From Legionellales bacterium (lineage in GTDB: Bacteria > Pseudomonadota > Gammaproteobacteria > WLWR01), in assembly GCA_012103495.1 (NCBI GenBank), contig WLWR01000043.1:1-10191 (forward strand): 10,191 bases of DNA, written 5' to 3'. Numbering within the stretch: position 1 is the stretch's first letter; each line of letters begins with the position of its first letter. The translations under genes and the position numbers were made by a program. The notes beneath the pieces are model-generated. The model searched no databases. It saw only the letters and a list, made by a program, of their open reading frames with translations, and was not told where the DNA came from. Shown here in pieces: positions 1-7,206 of this stretch.

Positions 1-648
1 TTCTGGTGTTGTACTCCTATCCGTTGGCACTGGATCGAGCCCTGGACTCACAGCTTCTACAATTGAATCGCGCAATGCACCGATGGCTTGAAAGGTTGCA
101 AAATTTTGATCCCACGGATCCAAAGGAAAATAATGTCTAATCATTTCCGTATGCTTAAAGCCTTGTATCCATTTTCCCTCATGCTTAAAGGTTTTTATCC
201 TTCTTTCCTCAAACACTTCAAAATATGGCCTGACATCATCAAGCCATTGATCAAGATGTCTGAGTATGTTCAGCGCTTTTCTCAATCGTTCTTCTTGACC
301 CTGCTGCTCTTGATCAATTAAACGGCTGATACAGTCGTTGGCTTCCAAATTATACAGCGTCGTCGCTTGATCCTTCATGTAATGAACTCCAACGAACAGC
401 ATGTTTTCATCTTGTTGTATTCTCAACAACAGCGCCAACATAGCCAGAGTCGGATCATCGGCCAGCGGGCCTTTTAATCGATTCGGCAAATCAACAATGC
501 CATGAGGATCCGCCTCCGCCCACTCCATGCCAATTCTGTTAAGTTCATCGAAGAATGGTTTAACCTCGGCAAATTCTTGCTCAAGTTCGGCGGTATCGTT
601 ATCAGAATATGCTGTTCTATTTGTGGTTGGTAAATGTCTGTTAGACAT
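1..648 (-). CDS. Unrecognised hypothetical protein, partial (3' end lies outside the window)
   Basis: I do not recognise a family. The frame stays open for 216 codons from an ATG at 648 to the left edge, where the stop codon is missing. An AGGAG Shine-Dalgarno sequence lies 9 nt before the ATG. The product is soluble-looking, acidic and mostly helical in character, with a Glu/Gln/Arg-rich stretch at about residues 112-150 that could form a coiled coil. There is no signal peptide; the only hydrophobic run is short (about residues 66-76). Residues 147-156 (EERRIKTFKH) and 157-166 (EGKWIQGFKH) form a tandem duplication that is also visible in the DNA. The visible end is rich in Pro and Thr. It lies downstream of a possible small ORF (727-876) and a sigma70-like promoter (933-961). 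Open reading without stops, the ribosome site and the promoter support a real gene. An accessory or host-interaction protein is possible, but no motif shows this. Confidence 0.75.
   Translation of the reverse strand, partial: MSNRHLPTTNRTAYSDNDTAELEQEFAEVKPFFDELNRIGMEWAEADPHGIVDLPNRLKGPLADDPTLAMLALLLRIQQDENMLFVGVHYMKDQATTLYNLEANDCISRLIDQEQQGQEERLRKALNILRHLDQWLDDVRPYFEVFEERRIKTFKHEGKWIQGFKHTEMIRHYFPLDPWDQNFATFQAIGALRDSIVEAVSPGLDPVPTDRSTTPE
151..210 (-). repeat. Two-copy 30-bp tandem repeat inside the left-edge gene
   Basis: Plus-strand positions 151-180 and 181-210 both begin ATGCTTAAAG and match at about 24 of 30 bases. The period is exactly ten codons, so the reading frame is kept, and the encoded units are EERRIKTFKH followed by EGKWIQGFKH. 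This looks like an old in-frame duplication. Confidence 0.7.
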
Positions 649-726
649 GAGATAAAACTCCTGTTTAGATTTATTGTTTTTAATTTTGGTGAAGCATGGT
701 AGTAATCGGTCAATAGCAATTAAGGA

Positions 727-876
727 TCAAATATCAGACAAAACGCTGCTGAATTTATTTCGATTCAGGGTGCTTGATTTCGGTGAAGAAAAAAATGAGC
801 TGACTCTTATCGTTGATTCGCCATCAGAATAAGAAATAACTTTTATCATTGCTTGGTCGGGGATATAGAGAGACAT
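727..876 (-). CDS. Possible small ORF, 49 residues, unknown function
   Basis: An ATG at 876 opens a 49-codon frame ending in TGA at 727-729. An AAGGAG Shine-Dalgarno sequence lies 10 nt upstream, and the frame is the first one behind the promoter at 933-961. The product begins MSLYIPDQAM and is Ser-rich (about a quarter Ser), with no cysteine, signal peptide or membrane segment, and I recognise no family. The next gene starts 78 nt downstream, and both starts share the context GGAGTTTT followed by ATGTCT. It could be a real small protein, a leader peptide for the next gene, or the remnant of a larger gene. Ribosome site and position favour translation, but the short length makes chance possible. 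Confidence 0.35.
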   Translation of the reverse strand: MSLYIPDQAMIKVISYSDGESTIRVSSFFSSPKSSTLNRNKFSSVLSDI

Positions 877-932
877 AGCGGCAAAACTCCTTTTCAATTT
901 TTATTGAGTATTCGATAAAATTAGAGACAAAT

Positions 933-961
933 AATATACACTGAGCTTTTTGTTTTTGCAA
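933..961 (-). promoter_or_regulatory. Sigma70-type promoter for the left-edge minus-strand genes
   Basis: On the minus strand a -35 TTGCAA (956-961) and a -10 TATATT (933-938) are separated by exactly 17 nt. The -10 matches five of six consensus bases and the -35 four of six. It points toward the small ORF at 876 and the gene at 648, and no other promoter of comparable quality was seen before either gene. Confidence 0.6.
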
Positions 962-1090
962 GATGCCTTTAATTTGGCCATGTTTTGCGTCTCTTGGGTA
1001 AACAATTTATCACAGGTTGACTCGCTCCTCGTATCTGACGCTGCGATGGGTGTATGATGAAGCATTTCACAGACATCAGGAGACGTTCAC

Positions 1091-1513
1091 ATGACGCAAA
1101 CCCCGCTTGATCAATTAACCCCTGAGCAATATCGCATCACGCAACAAAATGAAACCGAGAAACCGTTTCAAAATTTATATTGGGATCACAAGGAACCAGG
1201 GATTTATGTGGATATTGTTTCGGGGGAAGTCTTATTTAGTTCACAAGATAAATTCGACTCCGGCACCGGTTGGCCAAGTTTTTCTCGCCCGCTGGTTGAG
1301 CAAAACTTAGTGTATAAAACCGATCACTTGTTGGCTACACCACGCACTGAGGTACGCTCCAAGCATGCCGATTCCCACTTGGGACATGTCTTCGACGACG
1401 GCCCTTTCCCCACCGGCAAACGCTACTGCATTAATTCGGCAGCCCTGCGCTTCATTCCCGCCGATCAATTGAACGATGCCGGATATGAGGAATATCAAAC
1501 GTTGTTTCCATAA
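1091..1513 (+). CDS. msrB: Peptide-methionine (R)-S-oxide reductase MsrB
   Basis: MsrB reduces methionine-R-sulfoxide in damaged proteins, normally with electrons from thioredoxin. The 140-residue product is full length and has the family motifs: GTGWPSF (58-64), RSKHADSHLGHVFDDGP (89-105) and RYCINSAALRF (111-121), with catalytic Cys113. It has no signal peptide, so a cytoplasmic location is expected. The start is set by AGGAG at 1078-1082, 8 nt before the ATG. Cys113 is the only cysteine. The zinc-binding CxxC pairs of E. coli-type MsrB are absent (the region reads YVDIVSGEVLF), and Thr59 stands where many MsrBs carry the recycling Cys (GCGWP). This is therefore a zinc-free, one-Cys form. 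It is divergent from the left-edge minus-strand genes, and rpiA follows on the same strand after a terminator. I saw no strong promoter; a TATGAT at 1053-1058 lacks a well-spaced -35. Confidence 0.95.
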   Translation: MTQTPLDQLTPEQYRITQQNETEKPFQNLYWDHKEPGIYVDIVSGEVLFSSQDKFDSGTGWPSFSRPLVEQNLVYKTDHLLATPRTEVRSKHADSHLGHVFDDGPFPTGKRYCINSAALRFIPADQLNDAGYEEYQTLFP

Positions 1514-1516
1514 TTT

Positions 1517-1545
1517 TTGTATCCTATCGGCAGTTAGGCTACACT
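1517..1545 (+). promoter_or_regulatory. Possible weak promoter of the rpiA leader
   Basis: A -35-like TTGTAT (1517-1522) and a -10-like TACACT (1540-1545) are separated by 17 nt, just after the msrB stop codon. Each hexamer matches only three or four consensus bases. A transcript starting about 1552 would begin with the hairpin-forming leader that precedes rpiA. Confidence 0.3.
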
Positions 1546-1551
1546 CAATGG

Positions 1552-1624
1552 GCATTCTTGTTTCCCTCACGGAAGAGGGCTTGTAATGCTGGCGTGTGGC
1601 GCGGTTTGCGGCACGCCTTTTTTT
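1552..1624 (+). ncRNA. Candidate structured leader RNA or small RNA between msrB and rpiA
   Basis: About 75 nt can fold into two consecutive stem-loops. In the first, GCATT (1552-1556) pairs with AATGC (1585-1589), enclosing an internal loop and an inner stem CCCTC (1564-1568) with GAGGG (1575-1579). The inner loop is the hexanucleotide ACGGAA. A GGA in a hairpin loop is the known recognition core of CsrA/RsmA proteins. The second stem-loop is the intrinsic terminator at 1591-1624. I match it to no known riboswitch class. It could be an attenuator of rpiA, a free small RNA, or only the 3' untranslated region of msrB. Confidence 0.3.
1591..1624 (+). terminator. Rho-independent terminator between msrB and rpiA
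   Basis: GGCGTG (1591-1596) pairs perfectly with CACGCC (1612-1617), and seven T residues follow at once (1618-1624). It lies 78 nt after the msrB stop and 50 nt before the rpiA start, so it either ends the msrB transcript or attenuates a leader transcript running into rpiA. Confidence 0.75.
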
Positions 1625-1674
1625 ATGACATCATCGCTTCCTCTTTCAACCACCACAACCTGTCGAGGATAATC

Positions 1675-2331
1675 GTGAATCCCCGCGATCAACAAAAACA
1701 ATTAGCGGCGCAAGCTGCGGTGCGTTATCTTGAACAACATCGAGTGATTGGTGTCGGTACCGGTTCCACGGTGAACTATTTTATTGATGCGTTGGCATTG
1801 GTAAAACATCAAATTGATGCAGCCGTCGCCAGTTCCAAGGCAACCGCACAACGCCTGACCCAAATTGGCATCCCCGTAGTAACATTAAATGACATCGGCT
1901 CACTGTCCATTTACATCGATGGCGCCGACGAAGCCAATCACCACAAACAATTGATCAAAGGCGGTGGTGGTGCACTGACTGGAGAAAAAATTTTAGCCGC
2001 CAGCGCAAAGACTTTTCTCTGTTTGATCGACAGCCACAAACAAGTCAGTAAATTGGGCACGTTTCCCTTGCCAGTGGAAGTCTTGCCCATGGCGCGTAGT
2101 TTTGTCGCTCGGGAATTAGTCAAACTGGGTGGCAGTCCAGAATATCGCGAAGGATTTGTTAGCGATTATGGCAATATCATTTTGGACGTGCATCATTTGC
2201 AAATTTACCAGCCTGAACAATTAGAACAACAAATCAATCAAATTCCAGGGGTGATCACCAATGGTTTGTTTGCCCTACGACCAGCCGACAAAATCATCGT
2301 TGGTACTAAACAAGGGATTGAACTGGTTTGA
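1675..2331 (+). CDS. rpiA: Ribose-5-phosphate isomerase A
   Basis: RpiA interconverts ribose 5-phosphate and ribulose 5-phosphate in the non-oxidative pentose phosphate pathway, supplying ribose for nucleotides. The product has 218 residues, against 219 in E. coli. It shows GVGTGST (26-32), DGADE (82-86, Asp82 and Asp85), KGGGG (95-99, Lys95) and LTGEK (101-105, Glu104), the family's phosphate-binding and catalytic positions. PLPVEVLPMA (131-140) and PGVITNGLFA (191-200) are also conserved. I chose the GTG at 1675 because GAGG (1665-1668) lies 6 nt upstream and the length then fits the family. An in-frame start at 1558 would add 39 residues, translate the terminator hairpin and has no homologous region. 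The gene converges on serA with a 6-bp gap. No clear promoter was seen between the terminator and the start. Confidence 0.95.
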   Translation: MNPRDQQKQLAAQAAVRYLEQHRVIGVGTGSTVNYFIDALALVKHQIDAAVASSKATAQRLTQIGIPVVTLNDIGSLSIYIDGADEANHHKQLIKGGGGALTGEKILAASAKTFLCLIDSHKQVSKLGTFPLPVEVLPMARSFVARELVKLGGSPEYREGFVSDYGNIILDVHHLQIYQPEQLEQQINQIPGVITNGLFALRPADKIIVGTKQGIELV

Positions 2332-2337
2332 TCATTT

Positions 2338-3510
2338 TTATGAAATTACTCGTACCTTTAAGATACCGTCGATAGCGCGTAGGCTATCAATAATAGGTTG
2401 AGAAATATGACCAGCAACATCGACGATGGTGTAGGCAACCTCGCCTCGGGATTGATTGATCATATCCAGAATATTTAACTGCTCGGTCGCCAGTTGAGCC
2501 GAAATTTGGCCGACCATATTGGGGATGTTGGCATTAGCAATGGTTAAGCGCTGGCCTTCGGTTTTGCGCGGCATTTGAACCGTTGGATAATTGACAGAAT
2601 TTTCAATATTCCCATGGATCAAAAATTGTTTGAGCTTTTGCGCCGCCATGCTGGCGCAATTTTCTTCGGCTTGTTGAGTCGATGCACCAAGGTGTGGTAA
2701 ACAAATAATCTGTGGGTGTTCGATGAAAGCTTTCATTGGAAAATCACACACGTATTGTTTTAAATTTTGATCCGCCAATCCTTGCAATACCGCTTGACTG
2801 TCCACGACATTGGCCCGCGAAAAATTTAACAACATCGCGTTGGGTTTGAATTGCATAATGCAACTGGTATTGATCAAATGATGGGTATGCTGATTGTAAG
2901 GGACATGGATGCTGATCACATCGGCATTGGCCAATGCTGCTTCCAAACTTTGTGCTTGTGTTACTTTAGAGGACAGTTGCCAAGCGCGCGCCACTGTGAC
3001 AGCCGGATCAAATCCAGCCACATTCATTCCCAGTTCGGCACAGGCATTGGCAACTTCAACCCCAATCGCTCCCAAACCAATTACCGCTAACTTTTTACCC
3101 GGCAATTCTTGGCCAGTAAATTGTTTTTTCTGTGCTTCTACTTTTTCTTGAAGTTGATTTTCTTGTTGTGTCGCCAAACTCTGCACGTAGCTTAACGCCG
3201 GCGCAATGTTGCGATAAGCAATCAATAAAGCAGCGATGACCAATTCTTTGACCGCGTTGGCATTGGCCCCCGGGGTATTGAACACCGGAACACCCAAATG
3301 GGTAAGCGCCTCTACCGGAATATTATTCACCCCAGCACCGGCACGCGCAACCGCCAATAAACTTTCTGGAAAATTCATCGAATGCATCGCATGCGAACGC
3401 ACGATAATCGCGTGAGGATTTTCTATTTGCTGCGCCAATTCAAATTGATCGCGTGGAAATTGTTGTAACCCAACTTTTGCAATGTTGTTGAGGATTTTAA
3501 TTTTGAACAT
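2338..3510 (-). CDS. serA: D-3-phosphoglycerate dehydrogenase with C-terminal ACT domain
   Basis: SerA oxidises 3-phosphoglycerate to 3-phosphohydroxypyruvate with NAD, the committed step of serine synthesis. The 390-residue product shows an N-terminal catalytic part, a Rossmann motif GLGAIG (145-150) with the NAD-ribose-binding acidic residue at Asp168 (GFDP), the substrate-binding Arg232 (NFSRANVVD) and the catalytic His273 (CLPHLGAST). An ACT domain (about 319-390) is the likely serine-feedback site. The segment VCDFPMKAF (254-262) stands where E. coli SerA has its DVFxxEP motif with a catalytic Glu, so this belongs to the shorter SerA-like subgroup. I chose the ATG at 3510, with AGAG 6 nt upstream. 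A TTG at 3531 would overlap mnmE and lacks a ribosome site. It starts 10 bp after mnmE, so it is probably co-transcribed with it. A related 2-hydroxyacid dehydrogenase is less likely given the ACT domain. Confidence 0.88.
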   Translation of the reverse strand: MFKIKILNNIAKVGLQQFPRDQFELAQQIENPHAIIVRSHAMHSMNFPESLLAVARAGAGVNNIPVEALTHLGVPVFNTPGANANAVKELVIAALLIAYRNIAPALSYVQSLATQQENQLQEKVEAQKKQFTGQELPGKKLAVIGLGAIGVEVANACAELGMNVAGFDPAVTVARAWQLSSKVTQAQSLEAALANADVISIHVPYNQHTHHLINTSCIMQFKPNAMLLNFSRANVVDSQAVLQGLADQNLKQYVCDFPMKAFIEHPQIICLPHLGASTQQAEENCASMAAQKLKQFLIHGNIENSVNYPTVQMPRKTEGQRLTIANANIPNMVGQISAQLATEQLNILDMINQSRGEVAYTIVDVAGHISQPIIDSLRAIDGILKVRVIS

Positions 3511-3520
3511 GGAATTCTCT

Positions 3521-4876
3521 TTATTTACCAATACAAAAATTTGAAAAAATCTTGCCTAACAAATCATCGGAGGTAAATTCTCCGGTGATTTCGCTTAACG
3601 CTTGCTGTGCTAAGCGACACTCTTCCGCCAATAACTCACCTTGCGCCAATTGTTGTTGCGCTTGCTGCAAATGCGTGTGCGCTTGTTGCAAAGCGGTTAA
3701 ATGCCGTTTGCGCGCCATGAATAAAGTTTCCTGCGGTTGATGCACACCGGCCAAATCACAAAACCACTGACGCAAAGCATCCATCCCCACTCCGGTTTTT
3801 GCCGATAATGCAATGCTAGGATGATCATATATGACGTGCAAACCCGGTGGCTGGGATGTTAAATCAATTTTATTTAAAATCAAAGTCACCTGTTGAGTGT
3901 CGGGTAAAAAACCTAACCATTGAGTCAATTGTTCACGGCTGGGATTGGCAAACCACTGTGTGCTGTCGATCACCAGCAACACGGCATCGGCGTTTTGGAT
4001 GGCGGCGGTTGCTCGTTTGATTCCCTCTTGTTCAATCACATCCGTACTGTCACGCAACCCAGCGGTATCAAACAAATGGATGGGAATGCCATCGATCAGC
4101 AATTGTTCACGCATGATGTCACGGGTGGTGCCAGGAATGTCAGTGACAATCGCCGCTTCATAACCAGCCAATCGATTCAACAATGTTGATTTGCCAGCAT
4201 TGGGTTGACCGGCCAAGACGATGTGCAAACCATCTCTTAATACACTGCCTTGCGTGGCTTGAGTTTGAATGCACTCAACTTGTTCCGTGAGTGTTTGTAT
4301 TTGAATGCCTATGTTGGCATCGGTTAGAAAGTCCACCTCTTCATCTGGAAAATCGATGGCCGCTTCCACAAACATGCGTAATTGGATTAACGCATCCACC
4401 AATTGGTGAATTTTTTTGGAAAACTCCCCTTGTAAGGAACGGATAGCGCAGCGTGCCGCTTGCTGTGAAGCACTGTCAATCAAATCAGCAATCGCCTCGG
4501 CTTGAGTCAAATCAATTTTTTGATTTAAAAAAGCACGTTCGGAAAACTCACCCGGTTTGGCTAAGCGTGCCCCCAAGGTTGTAACACGATGAATTAATGT
4601 TTGCATGACAACCGGGCTACCATGCCCGTGTAATTCCAACACGTCTTCCCCAGTAAACGAATGAGGTGCGGGAAAATACAAAGCAAGACCCAAATCAATC
4701 ACCTGTTGGTGCGCGTCCAAAAACGATGCATAGGTTGCTTGACGTGGCTTGGGCAATGCCCCTAGTAAAGTACCGGCAATGACGGTGGTTTTCGGACCGG
4801 ATACTCGAATGACGCCGACCCCACCGCGCCCTGGTGGCGTAGCTTGGGCAACAATGGTTTCGACGTCGGCGATCAT
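3521..4876 (-). CDS. mnmE: tRNA uridine-5-carboxymethylaminomethyl modification GTPase MnmE (TrmE)
   Basis: MnmE acts with MnmG to install the (carboxymethyl)aminomethyl group at C5 of wobble uridine 34 in several tRNAs, using GTP hydrolysis and a methylene-folate donor. The 451-residue product is full length. The N-terminal folate-binding domain opens with IVAQATPPGRGGVGVIRVSG (8-27). The inserted G domain has G1 GQPNAGKST (223-231), G2 TDIPGTTRD (245-253), G3 DTAGLR (270-275) and G4 NKID (335-338). A helical domain carries a Gln-rich stretch (about 396-425), and the protein ends in the family signature CIGK (448-451), whose Cys is needed for modification. The ATG overlaps the yidC stop as TAATG. 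No Shine-Dalgarno sequence is visible, so translation is probably coupled to yidC. serA follows after 10 bp. Confidence 0.97.
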   Translation of the reverse strand: MIADVETIVAQATPPGRGGVGVIRVSGPKTTVIAGTLLGALPKPRQATYASFLDAHQQVIDLGLALYFPAPHSFTGEDVLELHGHGSPVVMQTLIHRVTTLGARLAKPGEFSERAFLNQKIDLTQAEAIADLIDSASQQAARCAIRSLQGEFSKKIHQLVDALIQLRMFVEAAIDFPDEEVDFLTDANIGIQIQTLTEQVECIQTQATQGSVLRDGLHIVLAGQPNAGKSTLLNRLAGYEAAIVTDIPGTTRDIMREQLLIDGIPIHLFDTAGLRDSTDVIEQEGIKRATAAIQNADAVLLVIDSTQWFANPSREQLTQWLGFLPDTQQVTLILNKIDLTSQPPGLHVIYDHPSIALSAKTGVGMDALRQWFCDLAGVHQPQETLFMARKRHLTALQQAHTHLQQAQQQLAQGELLAEECRLAQQALSEITGEFTSDDLLGKIFSNFCIGK

Positions 4877-6609
4877 TAATTGGTTTTTTTAATTTTTAGC
4901 TTTTTTTCAGTGTTTTCTTTGTGTTGTTTAAACCGTTGCATCACATACCATTGTTGGGCAATCGATAAAACATTATTAACCGTCCAATACAACACCAATC
5001 CAGCAGGAAATTGAACAAACAAAAAGGTCAACGCAATCGGCAAAAACAAGAGAATTTTTTCTTGCATCGGATCCGGTGGTGGTGGGTTTAATTTCTGTTG
5101 AATGAACATGGAAATTCCCATCAACACTGGCAAGATGAAATAAGGATCTTTAGCAGATAAATCTTGAATCCAAAACATAAACGGCGCATGTCTAAATTCA
5201 ACACTTTCTAACAAGACCCAATACAAAGCAATAAACACCGGTAATTGAATCAAGATCGGTAAACATCCACCCAACGGATTGACTTTTTCTTTGCGATACA
5301 ACTCCATCATTGCTTGACTAAATTTCGCTTTGTCATCCGCATAACGTTCTTTGAGCATTTTCATGCGAGGTTGTAATTCTCGCATGTGGGCCATTGACCG
5401 GTAACTTTTGGCCGATGGATAATAAAAAGCGAGCTTGATCAAACCAGTGACGATGATGATAGACCATCCCCAGTTACCCACCACGTAATGGACTTGTCGC
5501 ATCAACCACATGAGAAACACAGAGATTGGCCATAACCAACCGTAGTCCACGGTTAAATCCAAACCGGGGGCAATGTCTTTTAACAAGGGGGTAATTTCCG
5601 GACCGACAAACAACGATGACCGCAACGTTTGTTGTTGTCCTGGAGCAATCTGAACTTCAGGGCCGACCAAGCCAATTGTGTACTCACCATTTTGCGCATT
5701 GTGATTTGAATAATATTGGCTGATTTGTGACTCTGGGGGGATGAAGGCACTTAAGAAATAATGCTGTTGCATCGCCGCCCAACCACCGGTGACCACTTGG
5801 TTTACATTTTGCGATCGCAGTTTTTTAAAACTGATCTTTTGATACATTTTTTCATCTGGATTCGAAAGCGACGCTCCACTAAAAGAAGCAATGGTTAAAA
5901 ATCCTGAACTTTTCTCCTGCGGCTCGGTACGAGTCAATTGGGTGTATAGACTACCACGCCACGGTTGGTTGCGGGCATTGGCAATTTGATAGGTTAATTG
6001 AATGAGATAATCGCCCGGTTTGAAAGTATAAATTTTTTGGACCTGAATTCCTTGTTGCTCACTGGTTAGCATCACTTCCAATACTTGATCATTGGCTTGA
6101 AGTTGATATTGATTTTGCCGACTGTGAAATAAACGCGGTTCAGCGGAATCATCACCCGGGATGATTAAACCGCTTTGTGCCACATAACGGGTTGTCGGTT
6201 GATCATTGAGTAAAACGAATGGCGTTTGTTGATCATGAGCTTCTTGTAAATAATCCAACAGCGCCACCTTAACAATCGAGCCACCTTGTTTGTCAATCGT
6301 AACTTCAAACACATCGGTGGTTACGGTAATCAATTGTTGAGACGGTGAGCTTGCCGTGACACTGTCATGACTCACCGCAGCGGCCGTTGAATCAGTTTGG
6401 GGTGGCGGTGCGAGGCTAGGAACAAAATCGCCGGTTTGCGTTGAAGATGTTTGTGCCAGGCTGGTTGGCGATGCTGAAGCTCCTATCGTTGTGGTCACTG
6501 TCCGGGTTGTTGGTTGTTGTAAACTGCGCTCATGTTGCCAACTATTCCATAACATAAATACCACGGCAACCACCGCCGCATATAAAAAAAATCGTTTAAA
6601 GTCTGTCAC
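4876..6609 (-). CDS. yidC: Membrane protein insertase YidC (Oxa1/Alb3 family)
   Basis: YidC inserts and folds inner-membrane proteins, alone or with SecYEG. The 577-residue product has the Gram-negative layout: an N-terminal membrane segment (about 6-21), a Pro/Ser/Thr-rich linker (about 30-95), a large periplasmic beta domain (about 96-340), and the conserved five-helix core from about 360 to 560. The core includes EKVNPLGGCLPILIQLPVFI (441-460), DLSAKDPYFILPVLMG (483-498) and FPAGLVLYWTVNN (534-546), followed by a Lys-rich tail. In the hydrophilic groove, Lys392 appears to stand where E. coli has Arg366, keeping the positive charge. I start at the GTG at 6609 with GAGAG upstream, because the product then begins VTDFKRFFLYAA directly before the first membrane helix. 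A longer frame to 6657 runs wholly inside yidD. It overlaps yidD by 14 bp and mnmE by 1 bp. Confidence 0.96.
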   Translation of the reverse strand: MTDFKRFFLYAAVVAVVFMLWNSWQHERSLQQPTTRTVTTTIGASASPTSLAQTSSTQTGDFVPSLAPPPQTDSTAAAVSHDSVTASSPSQQLITVTTDVFEVTIDKQGGSIVKVALLDYLQEAHDQQTPFVLLNDQPTTRYVAQSGLIIPGDDSAEPRLFHSRQNQYQLQANDQVLEVMLTSEQQGIQVQKIYTFKPGDYLIQLTYQIANARNQPWRGSLYTQLTRTEPQEKSSGFLTIASFSGASLSNPDEKMYQKISFKKLRSQNVNQVVTGGWAAMQQHYFLSAFIPPESQISQYYSNHNAQNGEYTIGLVGPEVQIAPGQQQTLRSSLFVGPEITPLLKDIAPGLDLTVDYGWLWPISVFLMWLMRQVHYVVGNWGWSIIIVTGLIKLAFYYPSAKSYRSMAHMRELQPRMKMLKERYADDKAKFSQAMMELYRKEKVNPLGGCLPILIQLPVFIALYWVLLESVEFRHAPFMFWIQDLSAKDPYFILPVLMGISMFIQQKLNPPPPDPMQEKILLFLPIALTFLFVQFPAGLVLYWTVNNVLSIAQQWYVMQRFKQHKENTEKKLKIKKTN

Positions 6610-6871
6610 TTTTTTTCTCTCTATGATCTTTGATCGGTGGCACAGGATCGATGCCACCCGCGCACCAGGGGTGACATCTTAGCAAACGTTGGCAAATAAA
6701 CCAAAGTCCTTTGCACACCCCATGTTGTTGCAGTGCTTCAACCGCGTAACTTGAGCAGGTTGGGTAAAATCGGCAATGACTGCCGACAAACGGTCTGAGC
6801 CCATATTGATACGCTTTGATCAAGCCAATCAAAGCGCCGGTTAACCCGTTATTTTTTCTAACCGGGGCCAT
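6596..6871 (-). CDS. yidD: Membrane protein insertion efficiency factor YidD
   Basis: YidD is a small membrane-associated protein that aids YidC-dependent insertion; its exact mechanism is not settled. The 91-residue product carries the family pattern with an amphipathic N-terminus (about 10-28), then HCRFYPTCSSYAVEAL (32-47) and RLLRCHPWCAGGIDPVPP (62-79). Conserved cysteines are at 33, 39 and 66, with extra ones at 53, 60 and 70. The length is near the E. coli protein (85 residues). The ATG at 6871 lies 31 bp inside the 3' end of rnpA, a usual arrangement for this pair, and no strong Shine-Dalgarno sequence is visible, so coupling to rnpA translation is likely. The 3' end overlaps the yidC start by 14 bp. 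Confidence 0.95.
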   Translation of the reverse strand: MAPVRKNNGLTGALIGLIKAYQYGLRPFVGSHCRFYPTCSSYAVEALQQHGVCKGLWFICQRLLRCHPWCAGGIDPVPPIKDHREKKSDRL

Positions 6872-7206
6872 AAGGCATCGAGTTGTTTTGTTAATTGATC
6901 ATTGGTCAAGGTTGCCACCGAAGGCTTGGCAATCAAAATCAAATCCAGGCCACGTTGCCATGCGTAGTGACGAAAGCCCTCTCGAATCAAGCGTTTGACA
7001 CGATTGCGACCCACGGCTGTTTTGATGCTTTTTTTACTAATAGCAAGCCCGATTCGTGAATAAGGTTGCTCATTCAATTTATTGAACACAATGAATTGAG
7101 GCGTATTCAATCGCCGCCCCTGACGAAAAACTTGCTGGAATTGGGCGGCTTTTAACAATCGATTCTGTTTTGGAAATGACTGAGGACCTGGCGTCTTAGA
7201 CACCAT
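6841..7206 (-). CDS. rnpA: Ribonuclease P protein component
   Basis: RnpA is the protein subunit of RNase P, which removes the 5' leader of precursor tRNAs. The 121-residue product is basic and matches the family length (119 in E. coli). It has the N-terminal LLKAAQFQQVFRQGRR (17-32) and RIGLAISKK (51-59), and the RNR motif GRNRVKRLIREGFR (66-79) that contacts the RNA. Its start is the ATG at 7206, which shares one base with the rpmH stop (TGATG), so translation is probably coupled to rpmH. An in-frame TTG one codon earlier is a less likely start. Confidence 0.96.
   Translation of the reverse strand: MVSKTPGPQSFPKQNRLLKAAQFQQVFRQGRRLNTPQFIVFNKLNEQPYSRIGLAISKKSIKTAVGRNRVKRLIREGFRHYAWQRGLDLILIAKPSVATLTNDQLTKQLDALWPRLEKITG

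Noticed and set aside
474..719. 81-codon minus-strand frame starting at 719
   Set aside because: It overlaps the longer frame starting at 648 in another phase and has no ribosome site or recognisable content, whereas the frame at 648 has AGGAG at proper spacing and runs open to the window edge.
1552..1589. Guanidine-II (mini-ykkC) riboswitch, because the hairpin loop contains ACGG
   Set aside because: That class needs two similar hairpins with ACGR loops. Only one is present, and rpiA is not a guanidine-related gene.
1558..1674. 39-codon N-terminal extension of rpiA
   Set aside because: It would translate the terminator hairpin, has no counterpart in RpiA proteins, and the GTG at 1675 has a ribosome site and gives the family length.
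6610..6657. 16-codon N-terminal extension of yidC from 6657
   Set aside because: It lies entirely inside yidD, and YidC proteins begin just before the first membrane helix, as the GTG at 6609 does.
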